A DNA stretch of 64,000 bases from Murinocardiopsis flavida (GCF_003014485.1 NZ_PYGA01000007.1:1-64000); one strand, 5' to 3'; counted from the stretch's first letter, positions 7,827-21,486 are shown. Made by a program: numbers and translations. Notes: generated by a model from the letters alone, not told the origin.

Positions 7827-8738
7827 TCAGCTCTCGGGGCGGTGCCTCGATCCCACCGGAGCGGGGAGTTCCTCCAGCGAGGGCTGCCTTTCGGCGCCGA
7901 GCGCGTTGAGGACCTCGGCGTAGCGCCACGCCACGATCTTGCCCAGCAGCGGCTCGGCGCCCAGCGGCGAACCGACCCTGATCCGGTGGCGCTCGGAGAG
8001 CCGGGCCAGCGACCGCGGCCCGAACTCGGCCGCGATGACGCTCGGCGCGACGACCGGCCGCACACTCCCCGCCTCGGACAACTGGGCGAGGACCCCCTTC
8101 AGCCCCGCGTCGTCGCCGAGGTCGGCCGGCAGCACGGTGACACCGAGCCGCGCCGCCAGCAGCACCGCGGAGACACCGGCCCCGCTGACCGCCTCGGCGC
8201 CGCCCACGGCGCCGACGATCACCCCGTCGGCCATGGTCGCGGAGGCCGCGGTCACGCTGATCCGGCGCATCCGGTCGGCACGGACCAGGCCGTCGACGGC
8301 GAGGCGCTGATGCAGGGCCTCGGCGAGCATGGGGTGCGGGCCGAGGACGTCGGTGACCCTGGCGTCGGCGCCCGCGGCCCGCACAGCGGCGTCGACGGCG
8401 TCGGTGACCTCGGGGTAGGGCGCGGTGAGCAGGGGGACGACGACCGCGCGCAGGGCGCGGCCCTCCTCGGCGCGCAGGCCGCCCAGCGCCTCGGTCAGCG
8501 TCTCGCGCTCGCCCTCGGTGTGCCCGTAGCGGACCTCCACCTCGGGCCGGTGCGCGCGGACGAGGTCGACCATGCCGGGCCCCACTGTGCCGCCGGCCGG
8601 CCCGGGGACGGCGAGCACCAGCGCCGGGGTGCCGATCCACTTGTCGAAGGACAGCGGGTCGCGGTGGCGGCCTGATCGGCGCTTGGGCAGAGCACGCGGG
8701 GGGAGGGCGCCCGATTTCGGCGTCGTGTCAGAATTCAC
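7827..8738 (-). CDS. divergent CbiX/sirohydrochlorin-chelatase-like protein
   Basis: A 303-residue protein built as two CbiX-like halves: VLAVPGPAGGTVGPGMVDLVR with AVVVPLLTAPYPEV in the first, and a second half after residue 150. A class-II chelatase normally has a metal-binding His right after the first strand (LLLGHGS-like). Here that position reads AVPGPAGG, so the His is missing, while the later GPHPMLAEAL His is kept. Chelatase activity is therefore doubtful. The GTG at 8738 lies 7 nt after a TAGCAT -10, predicting a leaderless mRNA. It lies between the two conservons on the same strand, with no sign of co-transcription with either. Confidence 0.7.
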   Translation of the reverse strand: MNSDTTPKSGALPPRALPKRRSGRHRDPLSFDKWIGTPALVLAVPGPAGGTVGPGMVDLVRAHRPEVEVRYGHTEGERETLTEALGGLRAEEGRALRAVVVPLLTAPYPEVTDAVDAAVRAAGADARVTDVLGPHPMLAEALHQRLAVDGLVRADRMRRISVTAASATMADGVIVGAVGGAEAVSGAGVSAVLLAARLGVTVLPADLGDDAGLKGVLAQLSEAGSVRPVVAPSVIAAEFGPRSLARLSERHRIRVGSPLGAEPLLGKIVAWRYAEVLNALGAERQPSLEELPAPVGSRHRPES

Positions 8739-8745
8739 GCGAACG

Positions 8746-8751
8746 ATGCTA
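8746..8751 (-). promoter_or_regulatory. -10 element of a leaderless promoter for the CbiX-like gene
   Basis: TAGCAT on the minus strand (complement of 8746-8751) fits the actinobacterial -10 pattern and ends 7 nt before the GTG at 8738. Transcription should therefore begin at or next to the start codon. No good -35 is visible, which is common for such promoters. Confidence 0.45.
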
Positions 8752-8842
8752 ACGACTCAGGGACGCCGATCTCTCCGCAACCTGTACTCAACAGCATGGA
8801 AGCACTCCGAGGGGTGATGTCCGGCGCACGCGCCGGGTCGTG

Positions 8843-9457
8843 TCAGTCCAGCGCGGCACCCGCGCCTCCGTTGCGCCGGATCGCCTGCTCCACCAGGGTG
8901 ATCAGCACGTTCTTGCCGGCCTCGCGGTCGCGGGCGTCCGACATGAGGACGTCGACCTCGCCGCCGACGTCCAGCGCGGCGCGGATCTCGGCCGCGGTGT
9001 AGGGGCAATCGCCGTCAAAACGATTCACGGCGATGACAAACGGCATACCCCGCTCCTCGAAGAAGTCGACCGACGGGAAGCAGGTGTCGAGCCGGCGGGT
9101 GTCCGCCAGCACCACCGCGCCCAGCGCGCCGCGCGCCAACTCGTCCCACATGAACCAGAACCGCCCCTGCCCCGGGGTCCCGAAGAGGTAGAGCACCACC
9201 TCGTCGTTGACGGTGATGCGGCCGAAGTCCAGCGCCACGGTGGTGGTGGTCTTCTGCTCCACACCGTCGAGGTCGTCGACGCCGAGGCTGGCCTCGGTCA
9301 TGACCTCCTCGGTGTTCAGCGGGGGAATCTCGCTGACCGCCCCAACGAGGGTCGTCTTCCCCGCCCCGAATCCCCCGGCGACCAGGATCTTCACCGCCGC
9401 CGGGATGGCCGGTGCCATGGCGCCCGCAGGCGCCTGCTCAAAGCTTGCGGATTCCAT
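8843..9457 (-). CDS. conservon small GTPase (CvnD type)
   Basis: A 204-residue Ras/MglA-like ATP/GTP-binding protein, the D component of a conservon. The P-loop is GGFGAGKTT (about residues 28-36), switch II is FGTPGQGRF, and the base-specificity motif is NRFD in place of NKxD. The start lies inside the DUF742 gene, overlapping by 20 bp, so it is translationally coupled. It is the final gene of the complete A-B-C-D operon; a short inverted repeat at 8821-8836 may help end transcription. In characterised conservons the GTPase is proposed to form a membrane-associated complex with the other three proteins. Confidence 0.93.
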   Translation of the reverse strand: MESASFEQAPAGAMAPAIPAAVKILVAGGFGAGKTTLVGAVSEIPPLNTEEVMTEASLGVDDLDGVEQKTTTTVALDFGRITVNDEVVLYLFGTPGQGRFWFMWDELARGALGAVVLADTRRLDTCFPSVDFFEERGMPFVIAVNRFDGDCPYTAAEIRAALDVGGEVDVLMSDARDREAGKNVLITLVEQAIRRNGGAGAALD

Positions 9458-9980
9458 CGAGTACCGCCTGAAGTATGTTCATTTCGGGAGGCTCCGCGGC
9501 GGGCCGCGGAGCCCGCGTGTGCACGTCGCCCCTGCTGATCAGATCCCCCAGCAGCACCTTGACCACGGTCATCGGCAGGTCGAGGCGCGCCGACACCTCC
9601 GCCACCGACACCGGGCGCCGGCACAGCCGCAGGATGTCGGCGTGCTCGGGTTCGAGCATGCGCCAGTCGATCCGGGTCCGCGCCGCCACGACGAGGCTGA
9701 TCATGTCGAGGCCGGTGCCCTTGGGGCGGGTCCGCCCGCCGGTGACCGTGTAGGGGCGCACCAGCGGGCCCGTCCCCTGATCCCCGCCGGCGGCCGGGGC
9801 TGCCACGGCGGCGGGCGACGTCGGGGGCCGCGCGGCGGCGCCGGACGGCTCGGGGGCAGCGTGCGCCCGGCGCGGCGGCGCGTTCGCGCCCTCGCGGCCG
9901 CGCAGCCCGGGGTGGCGCGAAGGCGCGGGGAACGCCTCCGGCGCGGTTCGGCGCTCCCCCGGGGCGTCGGGGTAGGTCAT
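9438..9980 (-). CDS. DUF742 family protein, conservon component C
   Basis: A 180-residue DUF742 protein. The first 70 residues are Pro/Ala-rich and probably disordered. The conserved domain begins at VRPYTVTGGRT and includes PVSVAEVSARLDLPMTVV, GDLISRGDVHT and NILQAVLDGIRKL at the end. Its ATG overlaps the upstream roadblock gene's TGA in an ATGA junction, and its 3' end overlaps the GTPase gene by 20 bp. This is the canonical B-C-D order. The protein is thought to link the roadblock protein and GTPase in conservon complexes. Confidence 0.92.
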   Translation of the reverse strand: MTYPDAPGERRTAPEAFPAPSRHPGLRGREGANAPPRRAHAAPEPSGAAARPPTSPAAVAAPAAGGDQGTGPLVRPYTVTGGRTRPKGTGLDMISLVVAARTRIDWRMLEPEHADILRLCRRPVSVAEVSARLDLPMTVVKVLLGDLISRGDVHTRAPRPAAEPPEMNILQAVLDGIRKL

Positions 9981-10420
9981 GATCCCCCTGTTCCGGCCGC
10001 GCCGGCGGTCGAGGGCTCAGCGTCGTCCTCGGTGCGGCGCGGCGCCGAACTCAGGAACTGCCCGACCCGCTTCACCCGCATGTTCATCTCGTAGGCGACG
10101 AGGCCGACATCGGCGTTCTCCGCCGCGAGGACGGCGAGGCAGGCCCCCTCGCCCGCCGCAGTGACGAACAGGTACGCGCATTCCATCTCCACTACGGTCT
10201 GGCGCACCGCACCGCCGCCGAAGTGGCGGCCCGTTCCGCGCGCCAGGCTCTGGAAGGCCGACGCCACGGCGGAGAGGTGCTCGGCGTGCTCGCCGGACAG
10301 CTCCCTCGACCGGCCGATGGGCAGCCCGTCGGCGGAGAGCACGATGGCGTGATCAGCGCCGACGACCCGGTCGACGAGGTCGTCGAGCAGCCAGTTCAGA
10401 TCGCCCGCGGTGTTGCTCAT
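9977..10420 (-). CDS. roadblock/LC7 domain protein, conservon component B
   Basis: A 147-residue roadblock/LC7 protein. Recognisable segments are LNWLLDDLVDRVVGADHAIVLSADGLPIG near the start, HLSAVASAFQSLARG, and the conserved C-terminal strand region with YLFVTAAGEGACLAVL. The ATG at 10420 starts four bases after the kinase stop. A longer upstream start at 10498 would overlap the kinase gene widely and is less likely. Roadblock proteins associate with small GTPases, so a role in controlling the CvnD GTPase is expected from family knowledge. Confidence 0.92.
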   Translation of the reverse strand: MSNTAGDLNWLLDDLVDRVVGADHAIVLSADGLPIGRSRELSGEHAEHLSAVASAFQSLARGTGRHFGGGAVRQTVVEMECAYLFVTAAGEGACLAVLAAENADVGLVAYEMNMRVKRVGQFLSSAPRRTEDDAEPSTAGAAGTGGS

Positions 10421-10424
10421 TCGG

Positions 10425-12944
10425 TCACTCGCTCTTCTCAGTAGGATCGCCGGTTCCCGACCGACCGGTGCCGCGGGAGGTGCTGCCCGCGGGTTCACGG
10501 GCGGGCCCGTCCCCGCCTCGGGGGGCGGACGCCTGCGGCCCGGAGGGCGCCTGCGCGGGTGGCGAGCCGTTGTCGGCCGGGTCGGCCTCGCGGCCGCGCC
10601 GGGTGCCGCTCTGGAACGCGCTCAGCGTCCTGCGGATCTCCTCCGGCGAGCGGTCGGTGCCGCCCGCCGGCGCGGCCTGCTCGGCGAACACGCCCGGCCC
10701 GTTCTCCTGGGAGCGCAGCTGGGGCGCGAGGCTGGCCTGGCGGCGCCGCTTGGGCAGGCCGGGCGTGCCCCCGCCGGGCGCCGCGCCGTCGGCGGCACCG
10801 TCCAATGCGCCGGCGGACCCGACGCGCGGCTGCCGCTTCGGCAGCGCGTCGACGCTCGGCAGCGGCGCCTTGGCGGTGGCGGGCGGTTCGGGCGGGCGCT
10901 CCCTTGGTGGGCGGCGCCGGGGATCCGCGCCCGGCCCGGCGCCGGTTGCCGACGCGAGGAGGTCGCCACTGGGCTCGGCGGGCGGCGCGCCGCCGTCGGA
11001 GCGTGCGCCGACCGCCCGCAGCGAGCGCTGCCGGGTCTCGGCGCCCCGGTCGTGCTGCGGCGCGATGAGCACCGACGGCAGCAGCACCACCGCGCGCACC
11101 CCGCCGTAGGGCGAGGGGCGCAGCTCCACGCGGACGCCGTGCTTCTCGGCGAGCCGGGCGACGACGAACAGGCCGAGCCGCGCGTCGTCGGTCATCGCCA
11201 TGACGTCGTACTCGGGTGCGTCGGAGAGGGTGCCGTTGGCGTCGGAGAACGCCTGATCGCTCATTCCGAGCCCGCGGTCCTCGATCTCCAGGACGACGCC
11301 CTTGGGCACGTTCTCGCAGTGGATCTGGACGACGGAGTGCGGCGGGGAGAACGCGGTGGCGTTCTCCACGAGCTCGGCGACGAGGTGGATGATGTCGGCC
11401 ACAGCGGCGCCGTGCAGCGCGATGTCGGGCACCAGCCGCAGCTTGACCCTGGCGTACTCCTCGGTCTCGGAGATGGCGCCGCGCAGCACGTCGACGAGCC
11501 GGATGGGGTTGCGCCAGCGCCGGCCCGGCTGCGAACCGCCGAGGATGATGAGGTTCTCGGCGTTGCGGCGGCCGCGGGTGGCCAGGTGGTCGAGCTGGAA
11601 CAGCTCGTGCAGCAGGTCGGGGTCGTCCTCCTCGCGCTCGATCCGGTCGAGGAGTTGCAGTTGGCGCTGCACCAGCGACTGGTTGCGGTGCGCGATCCCG
11701 AGGAAGACCCGGTTGGCGCCGTCGCGGATCTCGGCCTGCTTGACGGCCGCGGAGACCGCGGTGCGCTGGGCGATGTTGAACGCGTCGGCGACCTGGCCGA
11801 CCTCGTCGTCGCCGTAGTCGAGGTGCTGGAGTTCGGTGTCGAGGTCGACGGGCTCGCCCCGGCCCAGGCGGCGCACGATCCGCGGCAGGTCGTCGCGGGC
11901 CAGCCCCAGTGCGTCGGCGCGCAGGGACGCCAGGCGGGCGATGAGGCGGCCGGCCGACCGGGACGCGGCGATGTAGGCGAGGCTGCCGGCGAGCATCGCG
12001 ATGGCGGCGCCCACCGCGGCGAGGGCGAACGCGCGGTTCGCCGCGGCCGCCGTCGCGTCGACGGCGAACTCGGCCTGCGCGTCGGCGAGCACGATGAGGT
12101 CGGCCGCGACGGGGTCGGCGACGGCGCGCCAATCGGCCCGCTCGGGCGCGGCCCTGGCGTCGTCGGCGACCCGCTCGGCGAAGGTGGCCGTGCGCCGCCA
12201 CTCCGACGCCTCGGTGAGCGCGCGGTGGGCGCCGGCGGGCGCGCCCGTCAGCGCCGGGACCGCGTTGGCGAGGTACTCGCGCGTGGCGGAGTACAGGCCC
12301 GCGAACCGGGTCCGTTCGGGCCCGGTGAGCCCGTCGTCGCCGAAGGAGCCGCTGAGCATCGCGTCGGCCTCGGCGAACTGCTCCTGGGCGCGCATGAGGC
12401 GCAGCGCGTCGGCGCTGGCCGACACCGCGGGGCCGTCGGCGAGCAGGCGGCCGGTGACGTCGTAGAGGCCCAGTGCGGGGTCGATGAGCTCGCGGTAGCC
12501 GTCGATGGCGGCGCCCCTGCCGATGGTCGACGCCATGACCTGCTTGCGCAGGTCGGTGCGCTGGTCGAGGGCGCCGAACAGGACGGTGGCGGCCTTCTGG
12601 ACGGTGGCCTCGCCGTGCCCGCGCAGCGCGGGGCCGCGGTCCTGGAGGTCGTCGATGGTGGCGTCGGTGGCGTCGGCCTGGCCGCGCAGCGCCTGGAGCG
12701 CCCGCGGCGACGGTCCGGCCAGGAACTCCACGGCGAGGCGCCGCTCCTTCTGCAACTCGACCACCGTGGTGTAGAGCTGCACCCCGCTCCTGCCGTCGGA
12801 CGCCGCGATGTGCAGGGACACCGCGCGCATCAGGGTGGCGCCGCTGATGGCGGCGAACAGCAGGAGGAAGGTGACGCTCGGGATCAGCACGACCCGGTTG
12901 AGCTGCGACCTGATACTGCGCTCGGCACGGCCCGGCTGGCTCAT
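10425..12944 (-). CDS. conservon sensor histidine-kinase-like protein (CvnA type), complete conservon
   Basis: An 839-residue membrane sensor. A transmembrane helix at about residues 20-40 is followed by a nitrate-sensor-like extracytoplasmic region, a second transmembrane segment near 315-335 and a HAMP-like DDEVGQVADAFN. The dimerisation region has AHRNQSLVQRQL and the GHKL ATPase has ELVENATAFSP and EDRGLGM. The last 230 residues are a low-complexity Pro/Ala/Gly/Arg-rich tail, absent from the sister kinase. The ATG at 12944 is preceded by GGGAGGAG. It is the first gene of the A-B-C-D operon, and the whole set is tightly spaced. The signal sensed is unknown. Confidence 0.92.
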   Translation of the reverse strand: MSQPGRAERSIRSQLNRVVLIPSVTFLLLFAAISGATLMRAVSLHIAASDGRSGVQLYTTVVELQKERRLAVEFLAGPSPRALQALRGQADATDATIDDLQDRGPALRGHGEATVQKAATVLFGALDQRTDLRKQVMASTIGRGAAIDGYRELIDPALGLYDVTGRLLADGPAVSASADALRLMRAQEQFAEADAMLSGSFGDDGLTGPERTRFAGLYSATREYLANAVPALTGAPAGAHRALTEASEWRRTATFAERVADDARAAPERADWRAVADPVAADLIVLADAQAEFAVDATAAAANRAFALAAVGAAIAMLAGSLAYIAASRSAGRLIARLASLRADALGLARDDLPRIVRRLGRGEPVDLDTELQHLDYGDDEVGQVADAFNIAQRTAVSAAVKQAEIRDGANRVFLGIAHRNQSLVQRQLQLLDRIEREEDDPDLLHELFQLDHLATRGRRNAENLIILGGSQPGRRWRNPIRLVDVLRGAISETEEYARVKLRLVPDIALHGAAVADIIHLVAELVENATAFSPPHSVVQIHCENVPKGVVLEIEDRGLGMSDQAFSDANGTLSDAPEYDVMAMTDDARLGLFVVARLAEKHGVRVELRPSPYGGVRAVVLLPSVLIAPQHDRGAETRQRSLRAVGARSDGGAPPAEPSGDLLASATGAGPGADPRRRPPRERPPEPPATAKAPLPSVDALPKRQPRVGSAGALDGAADGAAPGGGTPGLPKRRRQASLAPQLRSQENGPGVFAEQAAPAGGTDRSPEEIRRTLSAFQSGTRRGREADPADNGSPPAQAPSGPQASAPRGGDGPAREPAGSTSRGTGRSGTGDPTEKSE

Positions 12945-13304
12945 CGCGCTCCTCCCACGGCGTACGCGCGGGCACCGGCGCACCCGCGCGGCGGCGCGGT
13001 CGGTGGTGTCCCGTCCGGGACGGGCGGCGCCGCAGTGGCACGGCGACGGCGGAGCGCACCGGCCCCGGCGGCACCATCAGCACCCGCGGCACCTCTGGTC
13101 ACTTTCCGCCAGTGGACGCACACCCTTGGTGCCCACAGCTTCAGGACGCTACAGGATCGGTGTCGCCGCTACCTCGGTTTCCGCGAATTCGCCCCGCGGG
13201 TGCCGACCTCCCGGGTGCAGCGGCCGCGCCCGGGTCAGGGACACGCGCCGGCCCGGGGCCGCCGCCTGCGCCGCCGCCCCGGGCCGGGTACCCCGCAGGG
13301 CCGG
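12945..13304. other. 360-bp intergenic region upstream of the conservon, with the argH terminator
   Basis: No gene is supported here. The stretch carries the terminator of the arginine operon (13248-13287) at its right end. The promoter of the conservon must lie in its left or middle part: a TAGCGT -10-like element (complement of 13146-13151) is visible, and the same hexamer occurs upstream of the second conservon (complement of 7761-7766). No convincing -35 accompanies either. Confidence 0.5.
13248..13287 (-). terminator. terminator hairpin after argH
   Basis: A perfect 12-bp outer stem (13248-13259 with 13276-13287) is extended by further GCC/GGC pairing inside. It begins 18 nt after the argH stop, where the arginine operon should end. 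There is no T tract. Confidence 0.65.
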
Positions 13305-16586
<3,282 letters not shown>

Positions 16587-16590
<4 letters not shown>

Positions 16591-17534
16591 TCCGCGGCCG
16601 CCTCCTCGCCGAGCCCGACGGCGCCGGTGAGGTCTTCGGGTCCCGCCGCCTCGGCGACGACCATGGTGCCGATGCCGTCGTTGGTGAACACTTCGAGCAA
16701 CATGGCGTTGGGCACCCGGCCGTCGAGGATGTGCGCCTGGGGGACGCCGCCGCGCACCGCGCGCAGGCACGCCTCCATCTTCGGGACCATCCCGCTGGTC
16801 AGGTCGGGGAGGAGGGATTCCAGCTCGCTGGCCGACAGCCGGTTGATCAGCTCGGTGTTGTCGGGGTAGTCGGCGAACAGCCCTTCGACGTCAGTGAGGA
16901 CGATGAGCTTCGCGGCGTCGAGGGCGACGGCGAGCGCGGCGGCGGCGGTGTCGGCGTTGATGTTGTACACGCCGTCGCCGAGGTCGGAGCGGGCGATGCT
17001 GGACACCACGGGGATGCGCCCGTCGTCCAGCAGCGAGCGCACCGCGCCGGGCTGCACGTCGACGACCTCGCCGACGAGGCCGATGTCGACGGGCACGCCG
17101 TCGACGATGCCGGGGCGGCGCTCCGCGGTGAACAGGTGCGCGTCCTCCCCCGACATGCCGACGGCGAACGGGCCGTGGTCGTTGACCAGCCCGACGATCT
17201 CCCGGTTGACCTGGCCGACCAGGACCATCCGCACGATGTCCATGGTCTCGGGGGTGGTGACGCGCAGGCCGCCGGCGAACTCGCTCTGCACGCCGAGCCG
17301 GTCGAGGTGCGCGCTGATCTGCGGGCCGCCGCCGTGCACCACGACCGGGCGCAGCCCGGCGTAGCGCAGGAACACGATGTTCTCGGCGAAGCGGGCCCGC
17401 AGCCCCGGGTCGGACATGGCGTGCCCGCCGTACTTGATCACGACGGTCTGGCCGTGGAAGCGTGCCAGCCAGGGCAGCGCCTCGATCAGCGCGTTGGCCT
17501 TGTCGAATGCTTGCTGGTGGGTTCGCGCAGTCAT
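16587..17534 (-). CDS. argB: acetylglutamate kinase
   Basis: Phosphorylates N-acetylglutamate; usually the arginine-inhibited control point of the pathway. The 315-residue protein shows [10 protein letters not shown] near residue 31 (the phosphate-binding Lys and Gly), [11 protein letters not shown], and the DVEGLF segment of the ATP site. A relatively long N-terminal helix before the core fits arginine-sensitive hexameric forms, though this is inference. Starts and stops overlap by four bases with argJ and argD. Confidence 0.95.
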
Positions 17535-18682
17535 GTGGAGTAAGCCGAATTCTCGTGAACGTAGCCGGTGGTCAGGTCGGTGGTCCAGATGGTCGCGGCG
17601 GCGCTGCCCGCTGACAGGTCGACGGTGACGGTCACATCGCGCGGCTTCAGGTCGACCTTGGACCGGGAGTCGCCGACGGCGCCGCTCCGGCAGATCCACA
17701 CGCCGTTGATCGCGACGTTGAGCTGGTCGGGGTCGAACACCGCGTCGGTGGTGCCCACCGCCGCGAGTACCCGGCCCCAGTTGGGGTCCTCGCCGAACAT
17801 GGCGCACTTGAACAGCGCGTTGCGGGCGATGGTGCGGGCGACGGTGAGCGCGTCGTCCTCGCCGGCCGCGCCCACCACCTCGATCGCGATGCTCTTGGTC
17901 GAGCCCTCGGCATCGGCGATGAGCTGCTGGGCGAGGTCGGCGCAGACCTCGGTGAGCAGGGTCTGGAACTCCGCCTCCGACGGTGCGGTGCCGCTGGCGC
18001 CGTTGGCGAGCAGCAGCACCGTGTCGTTGGTGGACAGGCAGCCGTCGGCGTCGATCCGGTCGAAGCTGACCGCGGTGGCGGCGCGCAGCATCCGGTCGCA
18101 CTGCTCGGCGGTGAGGTCGGCGTCGGTGGTGACGACCGACAGCATGGTGGCGAGCGCCGGGGCGAGCATGCCGGCGCCCTTGGCCATGGCGCCGATGGTG
18201 TAGCCGCTGCCGCGCCGGAACGCGATCTTGGCGACGGAGTCGGTGGTGCGGATGGCGTCGGCGGCCGGGAGCCCGCCGTCGCGTGCCGCGGCGGCCACGG
18301 CGGCGTCGGCGCCGGCGAGCAGCTTCGGCATGTCGAGCCGCTCCCCGATGAGGCCGGTGGAGCAGACCGCGACCTCGGCGGCGGAGTCGTCCAGCGCCGC
18401 CGCCACCCGCTCGGCGGTGGTGTGGGTGTCGGCGAACCCGCCGGGGCCGGTGCATGCGTTGGCGTTGCCGGCGTTGAGGACGACGGCGTGCACCCGCCCG
18501 CCCTTGACGACCTGCTCGGACCAGAGGACAGGGGCCGCCTTGACCCGGTTGCGGGTGAAGACCCCCGCCGCGGCGCGGTTGGGTCCGTCGTTGACGATGA
18601 GGGCGACGTCGCGGGCGCCGCTGGGCTTGAGCCCGGCGCAGACGCCGGCGGCGCGGAAGCCGCGTGGTGCGGTGACACTCAC
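17531..18682 (-). CDS. argJ: glutamate N-acetyltransferase / ornithine acetyltransferase
   Basis: A 383-residue ArgJ that moves the acetyl group from acetylornithine to glutamate, making the cyclic arginine route. The autoproteolysis site is in [13 protein letters not shown], where the Thr after Ala becomes the N-terminal nucleophile of the beta chain. [13 protein letters not shown] and EDPNWGR are further family marks. The GTG at 18682 is preceded by GAAAGG and gives the usual SVTAPRGF start; a start at 18712 would add ten residues. It has an ATGA overlap with argB and an 82-bp gap after argC. Confidence 0.95.
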   Translation of the reverse strand: MSVTAPRGFRAAGVCAGLKPSGARDVALIVNDGPNRAAAGVFTRNRVKAAPVLWSEQVVKGGRVHAVVLNAGNANACTGPGGFADTHTTAERVAAALDDSAAEVAVCSTGLIGERLDMPKLLAGADAAVAAAARDGGLPAADAIRTTDSVAKIAFRRGSGYTIGAMAKGAGMLAPALATMLSVVTTDADLTAEQCDRMLRAATAVSFDRIDADGCLSTNDTVLLLANGASGTAPSEAEFQTLLTEVCADLAQQLIADAEGSTKSIAIEVVGAAGEDDALTVARTIARNALFKCAMFGEDPNWGRVLAAVGTTDAVFDPDQLNVAINGVWICRSGAVGDSRSKVDLKPRDVTVTVDLSAGSAAATIWTTDLTTGYVHENSAYST

Positions 18683-18764
18683 GGTATGGCCTTTCGGATC
18701 GTCGTGCCGCACGGGGCGCGACGCGTGGTCTCGGAGGTGCTGCGCTGGTGCTGCGGCGGTGCGC

Positions 18765-19808
<1,044 letters not shown>

Positions 19809-19852
19809 TCAGTGTGCCGCCCGCCGCGGAGGACCCCGCGAACATCTGGACC

Positions 19853-19881
19853 ATCATGCATCCGAATGCAAATCTATGCAA
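19853..19881 (-). promoter_or_regulatory. arg operon promoter overlapping ARG-box operator sites
   Basis: On the minus strand TTGCAT (complement of 19876-19881) and CATGAT (complement of 19853-19858) are spaced 17 bp, a reasonable promoter. The same stretch holds a perfect TGCAT-4-ATGCA inverted repeat (19857-19870) and a third ATGCA half-site (19876-19880), matching actinobacterial ARG boxes. Bound ArgR would cover both promoter elements. Confidence 0.75.
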
Positions 19882-19920
19882 GCCACGGGAGGGCGGCGGA
19901 GCCGGAACCGCGCGGCCCGG

Positions 19921-21369
19921 TCACCGCTCGGCGATACGGGCCGCCAACCGCGCCCACGGGGAGGTCTCCGATCCGCCGGCGGCCTCCCTGCGGTCGGCGG
20001 TGCGGCGCAGGCTGTGCACCGCCTGCGCGCCGAGCCGGTGCGGCCGGTCGGGGCCGCCGCCCTCGCGGCCGGCCCACGGCAGCCGGGTCAGCTCGGTCGA
20101 GCGGCCCAGTACGAGGTCGCGCAGTGTCCGGCCGGCCAGGTTCGCGGTGGTGACGCCGCTCCCCGCGGCGCAGCCGGCCCAGCCGAGCCCGGTCGCGGGG
20201 TCGAGGTGCAGGGCGGGGGCGCCGTCGCCCGGCACCGCCACCGCGCCGGACCACGCGTGCGCGACCGGCACCTCGGCCGCAGCGGGGAACATCCGGACCA
20301 GCACCCGCCACAGCTCCGCGATCGCCTGCGGAGCCGTCGAACCCGCGCGGTCCTCCGCAGCGCCGGACCGCGACGGGACGCCGGGGCCGCCGATGGCGAT
20401 GCGGTCGTCGGCGGTGCGCTGGGCGTGGACGGAGGCGTGCGAAGCGTCCACGACGAGGCCGCCGCCGTCCCAGCCGATCTGCTCCCACACCGCTGCGCCG
20501 ATGGGCTCGGTCGCGATCATCGAGGCGCGCGCGGGCGGCCCGCTCCGGCCGCCGAGTGCGCCGGTGTACCCCTCGGTCGCGCGCAGCACGTGCTCGGCGC
20601 GCACCGCGCCGCGCTCGGTCACCGCGCACGCTGCCGCACCCTGGCGGCGCGGCCGGATCTCGATGACCGCGGTGTCCTCGAAGAGGTCGACCCCCAGCGC
20701 CTCGACCGCCGCGGCGAGGCCGACCGCCAGCTTCGCCGGGTGGATGCGGGCGGCGTGCGGACTGAAGGCGGCGCACAGCGCCCCGTCGACGCGCAGGAGC
20801 GGTTCGCGGGAGAACTCCGCGGCCTCGCGGAGGTACAGGTCCTCCGGCCAGTGTCCCCACTCCTGGAGGTAGTCGACCAGCCCGTGCAGGCGGGCGCGCT
20901 GCGCGGCGTTGGTGGCGACCAGCCGCACCCCGTCCTTTGCGGCGTCGGCGTCGATGCCCTCCTCGGCGGCGACCCCGATGACCTCGTCGACCGACGCCAT
21001 CATGGCCCGTTGCAGGGCGACCGTCGCACCCTTGCCGTGGCTCGCCGCGAGGCGCTCCTGCACGCCGAGCCGCCCCGGGAACTCCGCGGAGAGGCGGCCG
21101 CCGTTGCGCCCCGCCGCGCCGAACCCGGCGAACTCGCGCTCGACCACGGCGACACGCAGGTCGGGCTGGGCCTTCTTGAGGTAGTAGGCGGTCCACAGGC
21201 CGGTGTAGCCGGCGCCCACGACGCACACGTCGTAGTCGGCCGAGCCCGGCAGCGGAGCACGGCGCGCGGGCGGCCCGCTCTCGCGGAACCAGAAGGAGAC
21301 CCCGCCGTTGCGGAACCCGGCCGAGCGCGGGATCGCGCGCATCTCCGCGGCACTGGCAACGAGCTTCAT
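19921..21369 (-). CDS. FAD-dependent oxidoreductase (DAO family, PuuB-like)
   Basis: A 482-residue amine/amino-acid oxidase of the DadA/DAO superfamily. The FAD-binding Rossmann motif is VCVVGAGYTGLWTAYYL (about residues 46-62), followed by the VVERE ribose contact and FGAAGRNGG, a stretch typical of gamma-glutamylputrescine oxidase-like proteins. The C-terminal FAD contact is GWAGCAAGSGVTTAN. The ATG at 21369 follows a GGGGGGA site. It sits next to a MarR regulator and an aminotransferase on the same strand, pointing to catabolism of a polyamine or related amine, but the substrate is not defined by the sequence. Confidence 0.82.
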   Translation of the reverse strand: MKLVASAAEMRAIPRSAGFRNGGVSFWFRESGPPARRAPLPGSADYDVCVVGAGYTGLWTAYYLKKAQPDLRVAVVEREFAGFGAAGRNGGRLSAEFPGRLGVQERLAASHGKGATVALQRAMMASVDEVIGVAAEEGIDADAAKDGVRLVATNAAQRARLHGLVDYLQEWGHWPEDLYLREAAEFSREPLLRVDGALCAAFSPHAARIHPAKLAVGLAAAVEALGVDLFEDTAVIEIRPRRQGAAACAVTERGAVRAEHVLRATEGYTGALGGRSGPPARASMIATEPIGAAVWEQIGWDGGGLVVDASHASVHAQRTADDRIAIGGPGVPSRSGAAEDRAGSTAPQAIAELWRVLVRMFPAAAEVPVAHAWSGAVAVPGDGAPALHLDPATGLGWAGCAAGSGVTTANLAGRTLRDLVLGRSTELTRLPWAGREGGGPDRPHRLGAQAVHSLRRTADRREAAGGSETSPWARLAARIAER

Positions 21370-21486
21370 GGGTCCCCCCGAACGGTTCCGCACACCCCGC
21401 GGCGGGGCTTGTGCGGCGCGCCGGCCGGGCCGCGCTGCGGCCGCCGACGGCCGGACCCGCGCCGATCTGCCGGGGTCATCCGGATT

